Source of the DNA: Escarpia spicata | Taxonomy: Eukaryota; Annelida; Polychaeta; Sabellida; Siboglinidae | Direction of reading: 5' to 3' | DNA length: 64,000 nt | Assembly: GCA_963995525.1 (NCBI GenBank) | Contig: OZ023213.1 | Coordinates: 15,271,533 to 15,335,532 of the forward strand | Part shown: positions 31,250 to 42,449 of the stretch, one piece after another | Numbering within the stretch: position 1 is the stretch's first letter | Layout of the letters: each line of letters starts with the position of its first letter | Notes under the pieces: generated by a model | Database searches by the model: none | The model's input: the letters and a program-made list of their open reading frames with translations, nothing else | What the model was told of the DNA's origin: nothing | Made by a program: the position numbers and the translations under genes

Positions 31250-34130
31250 TCAGCCATCAAGAGATTGAAGCGTCAACCTGGGCAGAATCCTGGCACTGGC
31301 TGGTAAAGCCACATGTTTTTACATAGACCCTGCTATTAACAGCATTACACCTTTTACATGTAGGTTACATTATGTACCTTTCTGTTATTGTAAACTAAAA
31401 GTGCATAGTCTACTTATATGTTATTTTGAAATACATGTGGCTTTTAATTGTTACTCTGCTATTACTCCTTTGACCAGGTGTAGAGTTGTAGCGATTCTCT
31501 CGAACAACCGAGCTGAGCAGACCGCGAGACATGCATGTACGTATGTGGGTATGCGTGTGCATGTAGGCTTATATGCATGTAGGTATGCATGTTGGTCATT
31601 GCCACGTTTTTGTATAGTTTCAGTGTCCAAAATGTTTGATTTGTTCACGTTGCCACGAAATATAAAAACAATAAACTGTTTGCACATAATTCATTTTGCG
31701 AACCATATATACATTTAGGTAGTTACGAAACTGAAATTAGATCATCACATATGCCTAAATGGCCTAATGCAGGATGGATTACGCTGATACTAAGGCAAGC
31801 AAGCATCGTGACATCAGCAAATGAACTAGTTATACACATTATGAAGCACATCATGCGAATCCTTCTTGGAAACGCAATTTACTTCAATTGTAATCTTTCA
31901 AATGTGTTATTTAAGAGAGCAACGATATATGACAACATGTTGATATTTTATGGTCATACTAACGTTCTTAGAAATTAAATATGCAATTAGTCAATTTGTA
32001 CATTATTCCAAATGCACCGTTGTGACAAACCGAACATATTTTACATTTTTTCTAAACAAAAATACGTCAACTGAGAACCACAATACAACTCAATATTGCT
32101 ATTTCGCAACCATTAATCTATATCATGTGGAAAATACAAATGCATGCACAATGAACAATGTTAATCGGGTGTCTTACAGTATGATATATGCAACTATTAT
32201 TTACCAAATATTTCCCACAAGAACAACAAAGGATTTATTTCTATTCATCTGCGGTAATTATCGTTTGCTTAAAGAAATGTGTTTCTGGTGTTTGTCGACG
32301 ACTAGTAACTTCGTTTGAACAAGACATCTAGAAGTACTATATTCTTTTATTTTCTAAATGTCTTATGTGATTTATATATCGTGTTATGTTACAGTTTGAT
32401 AAGTTTACTCAATTATTATGAAGAATGTGCAGTTAGGACTGTTATTAGATTGCTGTCAAAATGCAGGTTGCAGTTTAACATAGCATTCCCTAATTCAATC
32501 ACATAGATCGTTTACTTAACGCCTTCGTCATTGCGAGCGCCATAAACAAGAAGAAAGACCAGCTTATAGATCATGCCACAAAAAAGACATAGACATGTCA
32601 AATCTTTTTCACACACCCACAAAGACATAGATATGTCAAGTCTTTTTCGTGGTTTACCTGTATGAAGTATTACTGTTTTCCATGACAAACAGCAGCATTA
32701 TTTTCTTGCCAGGAGATGATGACGTAAATGAAAAGAAACCTAGTCAAAACACTGATAGTAAACTAACCTAGTGGTGTAATGTAGTTAGAAAAAAATCACG
32801 CTTGCAAAATTCAAACACACTTAAATTATCTCTCAGTTGGTACAACGGCATTGGGTCCATGTTGACATTAGCACACGGCGGCCAACGCTAAGCCATTCCC
32901 AAGAAGAGAAATGATGTTCATAATTGATAGAGCTACATTTAGTTAACTAAATATACATCGCGTTAGCGCACACGCATGCACGCACGCACACACACACATT
33001 ACACATATGTACACACACGTCAATGTAGATGTATTGTGAGAATCATATCTGGAGGAACCAACTCTAAATAAATTATACAGGCATAGGGGAGATCCAGTGT
33101 AACAGTGAATCAGTGGCTATTTATAGAAATTTGTACCTGGGAATCCCAGAATGATGCTGTTAATTTATATCTCTAGGCAATCCCCATCTAAATTACTGCG
33201 TTCATTCGAGACAGATTTCGCTAGTGGCGAATAGCAACGTACGTTATGTTTTTTATGTTTTTACTATCAAAAGTAAAATGTTATTACTCTATTGTTTTGT
33301 GATTTAGTGCGAATCATCCAGAAATAGGAAACCAAGCACCTGTTACTAAATGTAGGGATGTATCATGAATTTAACGAACATGTGCTCTCTCCGCGGCAGA
33401 CGGCCATTTGTAGAAAACAGTCACGTGTGTTTTGAGTACATTCGGGGTACAGTGATTTGGGGAACACTGGCTAAATTTGCGAGCCATGCTAATTATGTTA
33501 CCATTGTAATCGTTCAATCTTTACAATCCCGGACATCATTATATAGTATTACGTTGTTTTGTAATGTACACAAGTTTGCTTAATACTCCTTAATTAAATT
33601 ATTTGTTTCTCGATGTATGCCTACAGCCATTAGGCACAGCCTGCTATTGTAATGTAAGCATCATATTACAATAATTATAACCCAGAGTATTATGTTTCTA
33701 ATGCATATTTAATGTGACAGTTAACGAATGAGCTTATTTCAGACAATTAAATACAATATTTGATAATAATCATTTAGAATATAATGTTTGATTCACAATG
33801 CTACGATTTGATTCACTGTGCCCAAGGCGGTGATCCACTTTTCTCTCGTACTGGGGCTCAGTGAATCAAGACTTTTTTTGTCATTGTCAACCCCCTTCAG
33901 CAAAATATGGTGGCAATTGGTGGGATATGGAGAAACGTCTTCTACAGACAATAAGTTCATATATCAATTCCACAATATAAATTAACCGGGCTATCACTAA
34001 GCTGGGAAAAATACTTCAAAATAAACTGTCCGATTCACTATGCCTCGGTCTCCCCTACACAGAGTATATTTCCACAAACTATTCCCCGATAAAGTCAAAA
34101 AACTCAGTGTGAATAATTACAACAAATCGT
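31250..34130. other. AT-rich sequence without a recognised gene
   Basis: Short ORFs (31950-32318, 33365-33583) lack domains and show no coding signature. A 30-bp phrase containing AAAGACATAGA-ATGTCAA-TCTTTTTC is repeated at 32581-32610 and 32622-32651, and each copy can fold on itself. A CACG microsatellite lies near 32970-33020. Confidence 0.45.
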
Positions 34131-34232
34131 AAAGCGTGGTGGGAATCGTTAACGTGGGTTACGTTCCCAAGCTTTTGTGTGTGCAATATTCAGCGTCCAG
34201 AGTGACTATGTTTGTTTACATGTTTATAATAT

Positions 34233-34235
34233 TAC

Positions 34236-34273
<38 letters not shown>

Positions 34274-34290
34274 ACGTATGTATATATACG
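34233..34290. repeat. TA and GT microsatellite
   Basis: (TA)n followed by (GT)n directly abuts the ~195-bp repeat that starts at 34289. Confidence 0.95.
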
Positions 34291-34490
34291 CCCCCAAAGA
34301 CGGGCATGCTCGGTTACACGACTTACTTTAAGGTTTGGTTAGTATCCCCATCATATGGTAAAATTAACTGGTCAATTTCGAAAGGAGGTATTGCACAAAG
34401 GGGGTTCTCGCACAACGCCTGGTCCCCCTTGGCTACGGCCCTACGTATATATAAATTTCAGTTGCAATGTTGATTATATCTTTAACTGGC
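34289..34490. repeat. ~195-bp dispersed repeat, second copy
   Basis: It is over 95 percent alike with 12338-12531. Flanking sequences differ completely, which fixes both ends of the unit. Confidence 0.85.
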
Positions 34491-34884
34491 TCACTGGTGT
34501 GTAAAAGTGCGGTTGTTTGCGTGCCCTTTCGTGTAGTCCGCTGAAGCCGTTATTCGTAACAACTCTTTTTTCAACATAACAAACTTGTCGACATGTCAGG
34601 AGGTGCGCCGTTAAACCAGCGCGACACATTGTACTCTACACTATGGCGTAGTTCGATTGCACGCAACGATTTTACACGGAACGTTTCTTGCAAGTGTTAA
34701 CACATACAAACATAAAACGCTAGAACTTGATACAATCTACGTCATGCAAAACATGAGATATATATTATACCTGAGTAACCCCTGGATTGCACGGCGAGAG
34801 AAATTACATATGTTGGTATTGTCTGTTGAGGGATCGTTCACAGTTGTTGAAATGTGTCTGTTCGTACACGTAGCTGACCGCTGA

Positions 34885-35500
34885 CATCGACATGTGTTAG
34901 TGTTATTGGTGCGCAGAGGGTGGAGGATTTGATGACAATGGCCTGCGATTTAGACCGGTTGAGTATTAGCCCATTGTCGCAGAGCCAGACGTTGACATCT
35001 ATCAGACACGCCTCCGTACGCGCGAGTGCTTCTGCGTGATCGGTTGGTGGAAAGTCGACGTACAGTTGAGTGTCGTCAGCGTATACTGTAGATGATGTTG
35101 TGTACCATGTTGTAGGAGAATTTTCGCTAGTGACGCAATGTAAACATTAAATAGTATCGGTCCAAGGACCGACCCTTGTGGAACACCGATCTTCAGGACA
35201 CTGATCTCCGATGTTTCTTTTTTGACGCGTACCACAGACGTTCGGCCATGCAGGTAAGACGCTATCCAAGCATGTGCTGCACCACAGATGCCATAGATGT
35301 GCAGGCGTCGCAACAGAATAGCGTGGTCAAGTGTGTCGAATGCAGCAGAAAGGTCAAGTAGCACCAGAAGTACACCTGGACTTACATCAGTCGACAGCGC
35401 CACATCGTTGTGGATGCGCAGAAGCGCTCTCTCGGCGCTATGACGTGGGCGATATGCGCTCTGGTAAACTGGATATACGCTGTTTCCCTCGAGGCTGGCT
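34885..35500 (-). pseudogene. CR1-like LINE reverse transcriptase fragment
   Basis: Minus-strand reading shows YQSAYRPRHSAERALLRIHND, VLLDLSAAFDTLDHAILLRRL, YGICGAAHAWIASYL and GVPQGSVLGPILFNVY, followed after a frameshift by YADDTQLYVDFPP and NGLILNRSKSQAIV. The FDTLDH (catalytic Asp) and YADD blocks are the reverse transcriptase active site of CR1/L2-type LINEs. One frameshift lies just before YADD. The fragment ends at both sides, joining an RTE-like tail at about 35495. Confidence 0.9.
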
Positions 35501-35790
35501 TACTTAGTGTAATGCTGAATCAGGCACAGTAGAGATTGGCTGCCCGCGTGCTCAGAAAGCCAGATATACGTGTGCCAAAGAAGTTGTTCTCCTGTTAGCC
35601 GTCAGTCGGAACCCGCTCTCGTGCAGGGAAAAGAAACGATATAATCACAAACAGAAGACATCTATCAAGAACTGTAATATGGACCCTGGCTGTTGGGAGA
35701 GGACAGCATATGATCGACCAACTTGACGCAACGAAACCACAGCCGCTGCTGTGTCCTTTGAATATTGTCGCGTTGCAGAGGCCACGAGGA
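35495..35790 (+). pseudogene. RTE-like LINE ORF2 tail
   Basis: It is the same tail as at 26520-26830 (AGLLSV, NQAQ*RLAARVLRKPD, then NCNMDPGCWERTAYDRPT). It carries an in-frame stop and frameshifts and runs into a (CACG)n microsatellite. Confidence 0.7.
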
Positions 35791-35794
35791 CACA

Positions 35795-35853
35795 CACACA
35801 AGCACGCACGCACGCACGCACGCACGCACACACACACATACATGCATGCATAG

Positions 35854-35890
<37 letters not shown>

Positions 35891-35930
35891 TACATGCAAA
35901 CACACACACATACATACGTACACACACATG
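35795..35930. repeat. CACG, TA and CATA microsatellites
   Basis: Compound simple repeat between the LINE tail and R1. Confidence 0.95.
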
Positions 35931-35937
35931 CAAACAT

Positions 35938-36862
35938 AGAAAATATGGTTTAGTCATGAATCACGAATGTTGCAAAACACTATATATTGCCTGTGAGCTG
36001 GAGTTGTGTTCCACATTTACAAATGACTCTCGTAAATAATACAATGATAGATTTCTAATGAATCAAATGCAATTGCTGTACGTGCTCACGATATAAGCAT
36101 CAACCGTTTTCTGTTCATAACATTTTTTAAACAAAATGACAAAATATATCATCTTTCTGGTGACATCGACAGAACCACTTTCTTCCGTGTCCCAACTATA
36201 TGTATTCGCCATTGAAAAACTGTACGTGTAGCTAAGTGTTTTGCTTAAAACGACATCCATAGTTTTTACTAAGTTTTACACTGGATTGACGTCATAATTC
36301 TTCGAGGTCTTGAACACGAAGTCTGAAGAATAATGACTAAAAAGACATTTCGCACAGAAGGACACAATAGAAAGACACCTAATAAATTAAGTAACTGGCA
36401 CAGCATACGTAAAATGTACAAGTAAGAAAGAACACGGAAATATAGTACAGATTACCACGGCATATTATATCAATGTTGTGTCGAGGTACAACGTATTGAC
36501 TGAACCATAATTGCGGTGTAACAGGTAAATACGATTTTGTGTCGTTTATCAAGCTTATCAATTAGCCTAATAAAATTACTTCGAATTTATTCTAGTTTGT
36601 GTTGTCACTGATTACAATAAAATGTATGTGTAGTTTTCGGGTTTTTCATGACAACTGAACGAATGGGTTTAATCATTTAGTTACTAAATTAGAACATTAT
36701 TTGTTTGCGTCGACCTTTTCAAAAGATGCCGCTTTCGACAAAAAGATCATTTTGTCAAATTATCCATTAACAACTAGACAAGTGGTGACATGAAGTTTGG
36801 AAAGGTTCTAATTTGCAACACAAAATGCACTGAAATAGTATCTCTCATTTGGTTACAGTCTA
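35938..36862 (+). repeat. R1 dispersed repeat, middle copy
   Basis: It begins AAATATGGTTTAGTCATGAA and ends near the GTGTGTG tract at 36863. It is bounded by microsatellite on each side like the other copies. Confidence 0.75.
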
Positions 36863-37045
36863 TGTGTGTGTGAATGCATGCGTGCATGAGCGCGCGTGTG
36901 GGTTTGCGTGCGTGTGTGCATGTGCATGAATGTATGTATATGTATGGATGTACGTATGTGTGTATGTATGTGCGTATGTATATATGTATGTATGTATGTA
37001 TGTGTGTATGTATGTATGCATGCATGCATACATACATACATCCTG
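36863..37045. repeat. TATG/GTGC microsatellite
   Basis: Degenerate tetranucleotide repeats; the frames across them are artefacts. Confidence 0.93.
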
Positions 37046-37141
37046 AAAGATCATAACATCCACGTGGTAACCAGGTGATTCTCTCAGTGTTCTTGAGGAT
37101 ACTAGCTGGGTGTAAAGTCAAAGAGTTCTTTTTTGATTCCA

Positions 37142-38395
37142 TATACGTAGAGAGAGCAACTGACGGAGCTATTGCTCATGCTAGCATGGACATCCTGAAA
37201 GATCATAACATCGACATCAGTAAAGTCAGGGGTCAGGCTTTGTATGTCCACTGCAACAGTCATGTCCTCAACTTGAGCTTCGCCAAAGCATGTAGACTCC
37301 CTGCCATCCGGAACATGTTTGACACCATTAATTGTGTATTATTTGTTTTGGAGACATCCCTCAAACGATAATGATTCTTGGAACTAATCATATACAAACT
37401 TTTGCCAAATATAAAGAAAAAGACGCTTGTTGTACTGTGTAAGATCAGGTGGGTAGAACGTCACACATGCTACGACGCGTTTCGCGACATGTACGAGTTA
37501 TTGTATGAATGTTTGGAAGCCAAACTGAATCGAACAGAATTTAGTGACATCGTCGAGGAGGCTTCATGGACTGGCAGTTGGGACCAGGAGACTAGGACGA
37601 AGGCGCAAGGGCTGCTAACAAGCCTCGCGTCTTCATATGCGATAATTACATTGATGGTCATCAAGAATGTATTGGAGAATGTCAGGCTCATGGCTTCCAT
37701 GCTCCAAAAGAGATGGAGATATAGCTATGGTTGACCAAACCAAGGAACGACTGTCACAAATATTATGATGAGACACCAAGAGATAGAAGAAGAGTACAGT
37801 GTGTGATATAAAGATGCTACACGTTTAGGCACACTTCTTCGTCCAACCATCTCAGCACCAAGGACACCCCGATCGTTCCGGCAGATCCAGAGAGCCATCG
37901 TCCCACGCACAACCCCACGGGAGCACTACCTGCACAATCTAACCATTCCGATCTGTGACCACCTGTCTGCCGAAATCCACAATCGATTTAACTTAGAAAA
38001 CAGGAAATGTACAGATATTCTTGCTCTACTCTGTTCTGGGAGTCAGACATGCCAAACGTATATTCACTGCGAGCAGAGGTGACGGAATGGCAGCGCTAGT
38101 GGAGAACAACGGAGCCCGCAAATTGATCGTCTTCGCCTAACCTTGCTGAATGGCTCATGCTCGTAGATGAAGACACCTTCTCGAACATCCGCACGAGGAT
38201 GGGTTGCACTCTTCCAGTTGGAAGTTGTGAGGTCCAACGTTCATTCTCCTGCCTACGACGGGTCAAATCCTACCTTCGCAACAGGATGGGGCAAGATAGG
38301 CTTTCTGGGCTCACCTGATGAACATGAACCACGGCGTGGATTTTGATATGGAAAAAGTTTATAATATGCTCATAGAAAGGAACAACGAAAAATAG
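37142..38395 (+). pseudogene. hAT-family transposase remnant
   Basis: Fragments in several frames appear in the right order: RATDGAIAHASMDILKDHNI with GQALYVHCNSHVLNLSFAKA and IRNMFDTIN; then LVVLCKIRWVERHTCYDAF; then LASSYAIITLMVIKNVLENV; then PREHYLHNLTIPICDHLSAEI; and finally NRMGQDRLSGL with VDFDMEKVYNML. The C-x-SH-LNL block, the RW-ER-x(6)-F block and the C-terminal dimerisation region with DRLSGL are typical of ZMYM1/P52rIPK-type hAT transposases. Frameshifts and stops show it is dead. The N-terminal zinc finger is not seen. Confidence 0.85.
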
Positions 38396-38399
38396 TATC

Positions 38400-39021
38400 A
38401 AGTTACATGTTGTATCAATAATCAACTGACTCAAATCAGGTGTGCAAATATTAACATGTCCATAATTTTCCGGATGGCAGATAATCAACAGGCATTGGCG
38501 ATGCTCCAATTTGGAAATCAGTGGGTACATTGTAGTGGAGTCTGAGTAATAATTAACATGTCTGCTCATCAACAGAAGTTACTGAAACACAGCTCATGTA
38601 AACAGAGTTTCTAGTATCAACTTATTGCCAACACCCAGCAACAATCTAATAACTTACTATATTCTGTATATATTATGATTAAGATACGGAGGTAGTTTGA
38701 AGTCTTTCAACTATAGTAATATTTTTATCAGAATGTTATTACAAACCGATATCAATGATATTTAACATCCCAAGTTGAGATGGGACCGATATTTACGTGA
38801 TCTCCGAGACACAAGAGGTACACAGCCCCGAAGATGAGAGCCAGGTATAATCACGAAATGTACCATGTCCGGTCTGCGTCTTGAATTCAGAACTTTGGCA
38901 TGAAAGACGGATGTACAATTCACTACATCTACGTATTGTGTTTGTTATCATCACTATCAGGATAAGCTATTCAATACAGTTTTGTATTAATAGATACGCT
39001 GAATAACATAGAAAATGCGTA
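38400..39021. other. Sequence between the hAT remnant and Element 2, no gene seen
   Basis: AT-rich, with no convincing ORF or repeat. The terminal part forms the left flank of Element 2. Confidence 0.5.
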
Positions 39022-39387
39022 TAGCATTAATAGTTATAAGGGCCCGGCTGACCCCGTGCATCAGTCAAAGATCAAAGGAACATCAAAGGATTTCGGTGCA
39101 GTAGCGCAATAGCACCTCACTTGCCTTCTTTATATAAAAAAAAGAGATTAATGACCTGTCATAAAAATCTACTTATAAAAAATCTCTTATCTTAATTGGT
39201 TTTTGACAGCTTTACTTATAAAAAAAAGTTTGATTGATGACCGTGCCGCCGACCCACCGCGGAATGCCGCCTGTTCTTCTAAGTACATTAGAGCTGCCCT
39301 CTAGTGGTTATACTTGCTATGATAACGTAGAGAAGGTAGCGCCTCTAGTGTAAGAATGAGTAATCAGTCATTTATGCGTAAAGAGAG

Positions 39388-39394
39388 TATATAG
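39388..39394 (+). promoter_or_regulatory. TATA box of the left NADAR gene
   Basis: TATATAG lies 46 nt upstream of the ATG at 39440. A similar TATATAGTGGTTAT phrase recurs after the gene at about 39890. Confidence 0.5.
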
Positions 39395-39439
39395 TGGTTA
39401 TACAAGAGGTGTAGTCCGTAGTGTCTCTAGATCAGCGGT

Positions 39440-39868
39440 ATGGCGCCTATACGTTTCGGTGGTTCGGTGTCGTTCCTGTCGAATTTTTATCCGTGTCGAG
39501 TCACTGCATACGGTCGGAAATTCAGATCAGTCGAGCATGCTTATCAGTTTAGAAAAGCTATGTTTAACGAAGACGAAGAAAACGCGGAGTACATCAAACA
39601 GTCGTGGTCGGCCTATATAGCGAAGCGACGAAGTTACGGAATCAAGAAAAAGAGAACAGGAGCCGAATGGGATGCCATTAGGGTCGAGTGTATGAAGAGC
39701 CTGTTGATGAGCATGTTCCAAGGGACAGCAAAGTTGAAAGACGCCCTATTCGCTACCGGGGAAGCCGAATTGGTGGAGTGGGTACCGCCAAAAGAAGCCT
39801 TCTGGGGTAGCGCCCACGGAGACAAAGAAGGTCAAAATATGCTCGGTAAATTATTGATGCGCCTCTAG
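39440..39868 (+). CDS. NADAR/YbiA-like protein, left arm (intact, 142 aa)
   Basis: This is a single-exon ORF covering one whole NADAR domain. It shows SFLSNFYPC (residues 11-19), SVEHAYQFRKA (30-40), an R/K-rich middle with WDAIR and ECMKSLLMSMF, LFATGEAELVEW, the FWG block near residue 121, and the C-terminal GQNMLGKLLM. These are the conserved positions of the COG3236/PF08719 family, including the aromatic and acidic residues that contact ribose. Known members act on N-glycosidic bonds: E. coli YbiA cleaves riboflavin-pathway intermediates, and other NADAR proteins remove ADP-ribose from guanine in nucleic acid. Its presence in both arms suggests it serves the element, perhaps by reversing DNA ADP-ribosylation; that is inference. 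The length is typical. Confidence 0.88.
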   Translation: MAPIRFGGSVSFLSNFYPCRVTAYGRKFRSVEHAYQFRKAMFNEDEENAEYIKQSWSAYIAKRRSYGIKKKRTGAEWDAIRVECMKSLLMSMFQGTAKLKDALFATGEAELVEWVPPKEAFWGSAHGDKEGQNMLGKLLMRL

Positions 39869-39989
39869 TGGCTATCCGCGTAAGGAGGTTATATAGTGGT
39901 TATTCACGAGGGCTAATGTAGAAGTGCTATTATTAGGTACATGTGTTGTTAGCTGGTTGTTTATTCTTTCGCTTACCCGTACAAACCTG

Positions 39990-40275
39990 TAGTCGGCGAT
40001 TACAACGGCGGCTGCTGGTGTCGTTAATGTTGACCTATGACTTCAACACCGTCGGTGCCTAGCTGTAAGCGGGCGTGTACAAATGTTGACGATATTGGTG
40101 ATCTATGACCTCGACGCCGTCGGTGCCCTAGTTAAGCCTTGCTGAAAGCGATATGCCGTGAGGGCCGTGAGGCGGAACGCTAAGAGCCGATTTTGTTGAC
40201 CTGTGACTTCGATGCCGTCGGTGCCTAGTTAAGCGTAGCTGTAAGCGATTGTCGTGAGGCAGAACGCGCTAAACG
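39990..40275. repeat. Imperfect ~95-bp tandem repeat (GTTGACCTATGACTTC...GTCGGTGCC)
   Basis: Three units contain a GACCTRTGACYTCGAYGCCGTC-like phrase at about 40031, 40106 and 40197, each followed by TAGTTAAGC or TAGCTGTAAGCG. The right arm has only one unit (47152-47188). Confidence 0.7.
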
Positions 40276-40503
40276 CTAAAAAAAAATATAGACTGACGCT
40301 GACTGGGGAACACTACTGATTCATACCGTAACCTAGGTAGAAATAAGACTGGTTTATAATAAGGGTGCTGTATTTTTAAGCTGAAGTTGACTTTATAGTG
40401 GATTATTATGCACGCGTAGTTGGAATATTACGAAGAGGACTATATTGTGAACATAGGAAAGGAGACGGTAAGAGATATATTTAATTAATGCTTTTTACCA
40501 TGT

Positions 40504-40713
40504 TTAATATCCTCCATAGTCCATAGGACCTCCGCCACCATACGATGATCGAGGGGGTCCTGTGTATGGGGGAAAGCCACCCCGACGAGGTGGTGTTTGA
40601 GACGGCGCCGCGCCAAGGCCGAGCATTTCTAGTTCGGCTCCACGACCGAGCATTCGCTGTTGTATCAGCTGACGTTGTATGCCCGCCACCGTAGCCGTGG
40701 GGTGGTGTTTCAC
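40504..40713 (-). CDS. Gly/Tyr/Pro-rich ORF, Element 2 left arm
   Basis: The open frame follows and overlaps by a few bases the stop of the small spliced gene. It reads IQRQLIQQRMLGRGAELEML, PPRRGGFPPYTGPPR and GGGGPMDYGGY before the stop at 40504. It has no ATG near its start, so it is more likely a C-terminal continuation (by frameshift or alternative splicing) of the upstream frame. The right-arm copy is truncated after RMLGRG. Low-complexity composition makes it hard to assign. Confidence 0.35.
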   Translation of the reverse strand: MKHHPTATVAGIQRQLIQQRMLGRGAELEMLGLGAAPSQTPPRRGGFPPYTGPPRSSYGGGGPMDYGGY

Positions 40714-41160
40714 TTGATGCTGATGTAACGGGGGCGACCAACAGCGTCATCGTTCTCCGGTGCGCACGATGACGCACCCCGAGGCGGCGACGCGCTCCGG
40801 TCGACAGCAGCGTCGCCACTCTGCCAAGAACAAAAGAACGCCCTTCCCCTGCCGATTCGACGAATCCTTGCGTATGGCACAACAACGCCACTCGGTGTAA
40901 ATATAATGACACGCGAATCCTCTGTTTCCTTCGTGGATCTAGTAGGCGGGGGTAGTCCAAACCTATTTCGGGGTAAAAAAAATCGATATGTAATACATAT
41001 AGAATTCTAGTTATAAAAGTATAAAAATAGTAGAATTAGTAAATTATAGGGAGTGAATATTAAAACAAAAGATAGGTGATGTAGTGACGTATCGATCATG
41101 GTCGCGACTCTCTTTTTCTACATAGTGGTCCGGATCTTTGTAGGAAACGTGTTGCTCCAT
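40710..41160 (-). pseudogene. Small spliced gene of Element 2, left arm (donor damaged)
   Basis: It starts ATG 41160 (MEQHVSYKDPDHYVEKESRD). The intron acceptor is CGAAATAG|G at 40963/40962, and the second exon reads FGLPPPTRSTKE, VIIFTPSGVVVPYARIRRIG and GRAFFCSWQSGD to the stop at 40710. The right-arm copy has donor CG|GTACGT. Here the same site reads CGATACGT, so the GT is lost. The frame is otherwise intact. The protein is unrecognised. Confidence 0.5.
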
Positions 41161-41387
41161 AGCTTTCGTTTAACGGTATGTCATAGATGTTGTTTACGAT
41201 GTTCGCTGTAGGAACGCTTACGAACGCTTGACGCTTGGCACGTAGGCACCGTCACATAGGCCTTTACCCAACTGGGTTGCGTAATTTTCTAAATTCTTAG
41301 TAAAAGCTTAAATGTGTAAAATAAACGGTCTATAATATGAAGCAAGGAATACAGAATCTTATATTAAATGTATAGTTGAAAATAACG

Positions 41388-41398
41388 CTGTATAAAAG
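41388..41398 (+). promoter_or_regulatory. Candidate TATA box in Element 2 arm
   Basis: CTGTATAAAAGCG faces the element centre. In the right arm the mirrored sequence is degraded (CTTTTATAGAAC). It has no well-supported downstream gene. Confidence 0.3.
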
Positions 41399-41579
41399 CG
41401 ACGCGAAGTTTATGCACTATGACCGCTCGATTTTTGTATTTTCAATATCCTTGTTAGACTCGGCTGTTTTGTGGTATACGTGTTCGAGCGCCCGTAGGCC
41501 ATTCACTAGGCTCTTATAAATACATAGGCTAAAAAGACCTCTGTATTCACACGTTTTCGGTGTGTTAACGTCGTTTATA

Positions 41580-42385
41580 GATACAGACATAGACAAGTAC
41601 ATAGATACATGCATAGATACACACATAGATACATACATAGAGACATAAATAGATACATACTAAGAGACAAACATAGATACACACATAGAGACAACCATAG
41701 ATGCATACATAGAGCAGACATAGAAATATACATAGATACATACATAGAGATATACATAAATACAAAGATAGAGACAGACATAGATACATACACAGAGACA
41801 GACATAGAGACATACATAGATACATACATAGAGACAGAAATAGATACATACTAAGAGACGAAAATAGATACAGATATAGATACACATAGAGACAACCATA
41901 GATGCATACATAGCAGAGCAGACTTAGAAATATACATAGATACATACATAGAGATATACATAGATACATACGTAGAGACAGACGTAGATACATACACAGA
42001 GACAGACATAGAGACATACATAGATACATACATACATAGAGATAGACATAGATACATACATAGAGAAGATACATACATAGAGAGAGACATAGAAACATAC
42101 ATAGAATCATACATTGATACATACATAAATACATACATAGACACATACATAGAGACGTACATAGATACATAGAGACAGACATAGATACATACTAAGAGAC
42201 ACACGTAGATACAGACATAGATATATACATAGAAACATACATAGATACATACATAGGTACATACATAGAGACAGAAATAGATACATACTATGAGACAAAC
42301 ATAGATACAGACATAGATACATATATAGAGACAGATATAGATGCATACTAAGAGACAAACATAGATACAGACATGGGCGGCGGCG
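41580..42385. repeat. ACATAGATACATACATAGAG-type array, left
   Basis: About 800 bp of degenerate tetranucleotide-derived sequence (ACATAGATAC, AGAGACAGAC, ACTAAGAGACAAAC). It is mirrored at 43410-46205, so the two arrays could pair as a giant hairpin. Frames across it are artefacts. Confidence 0.95.
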
Positions 42386-42449
42386 AGGGCGGATGGGGAC
42401 GGCGACGGTGGGTGGGTGAATGGGTGCGAGCATGTGTGCAAGACTAGAA

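Noticed and set aside
40481..40960. 159-aa ORF beginning MDYPRLLDPRR
   Set aside because: It overlaps the better-supported spliced frame (FGLPPPTRS...). The frame is Arg/Thr-rich and not preserved past the divergence in the right arm.
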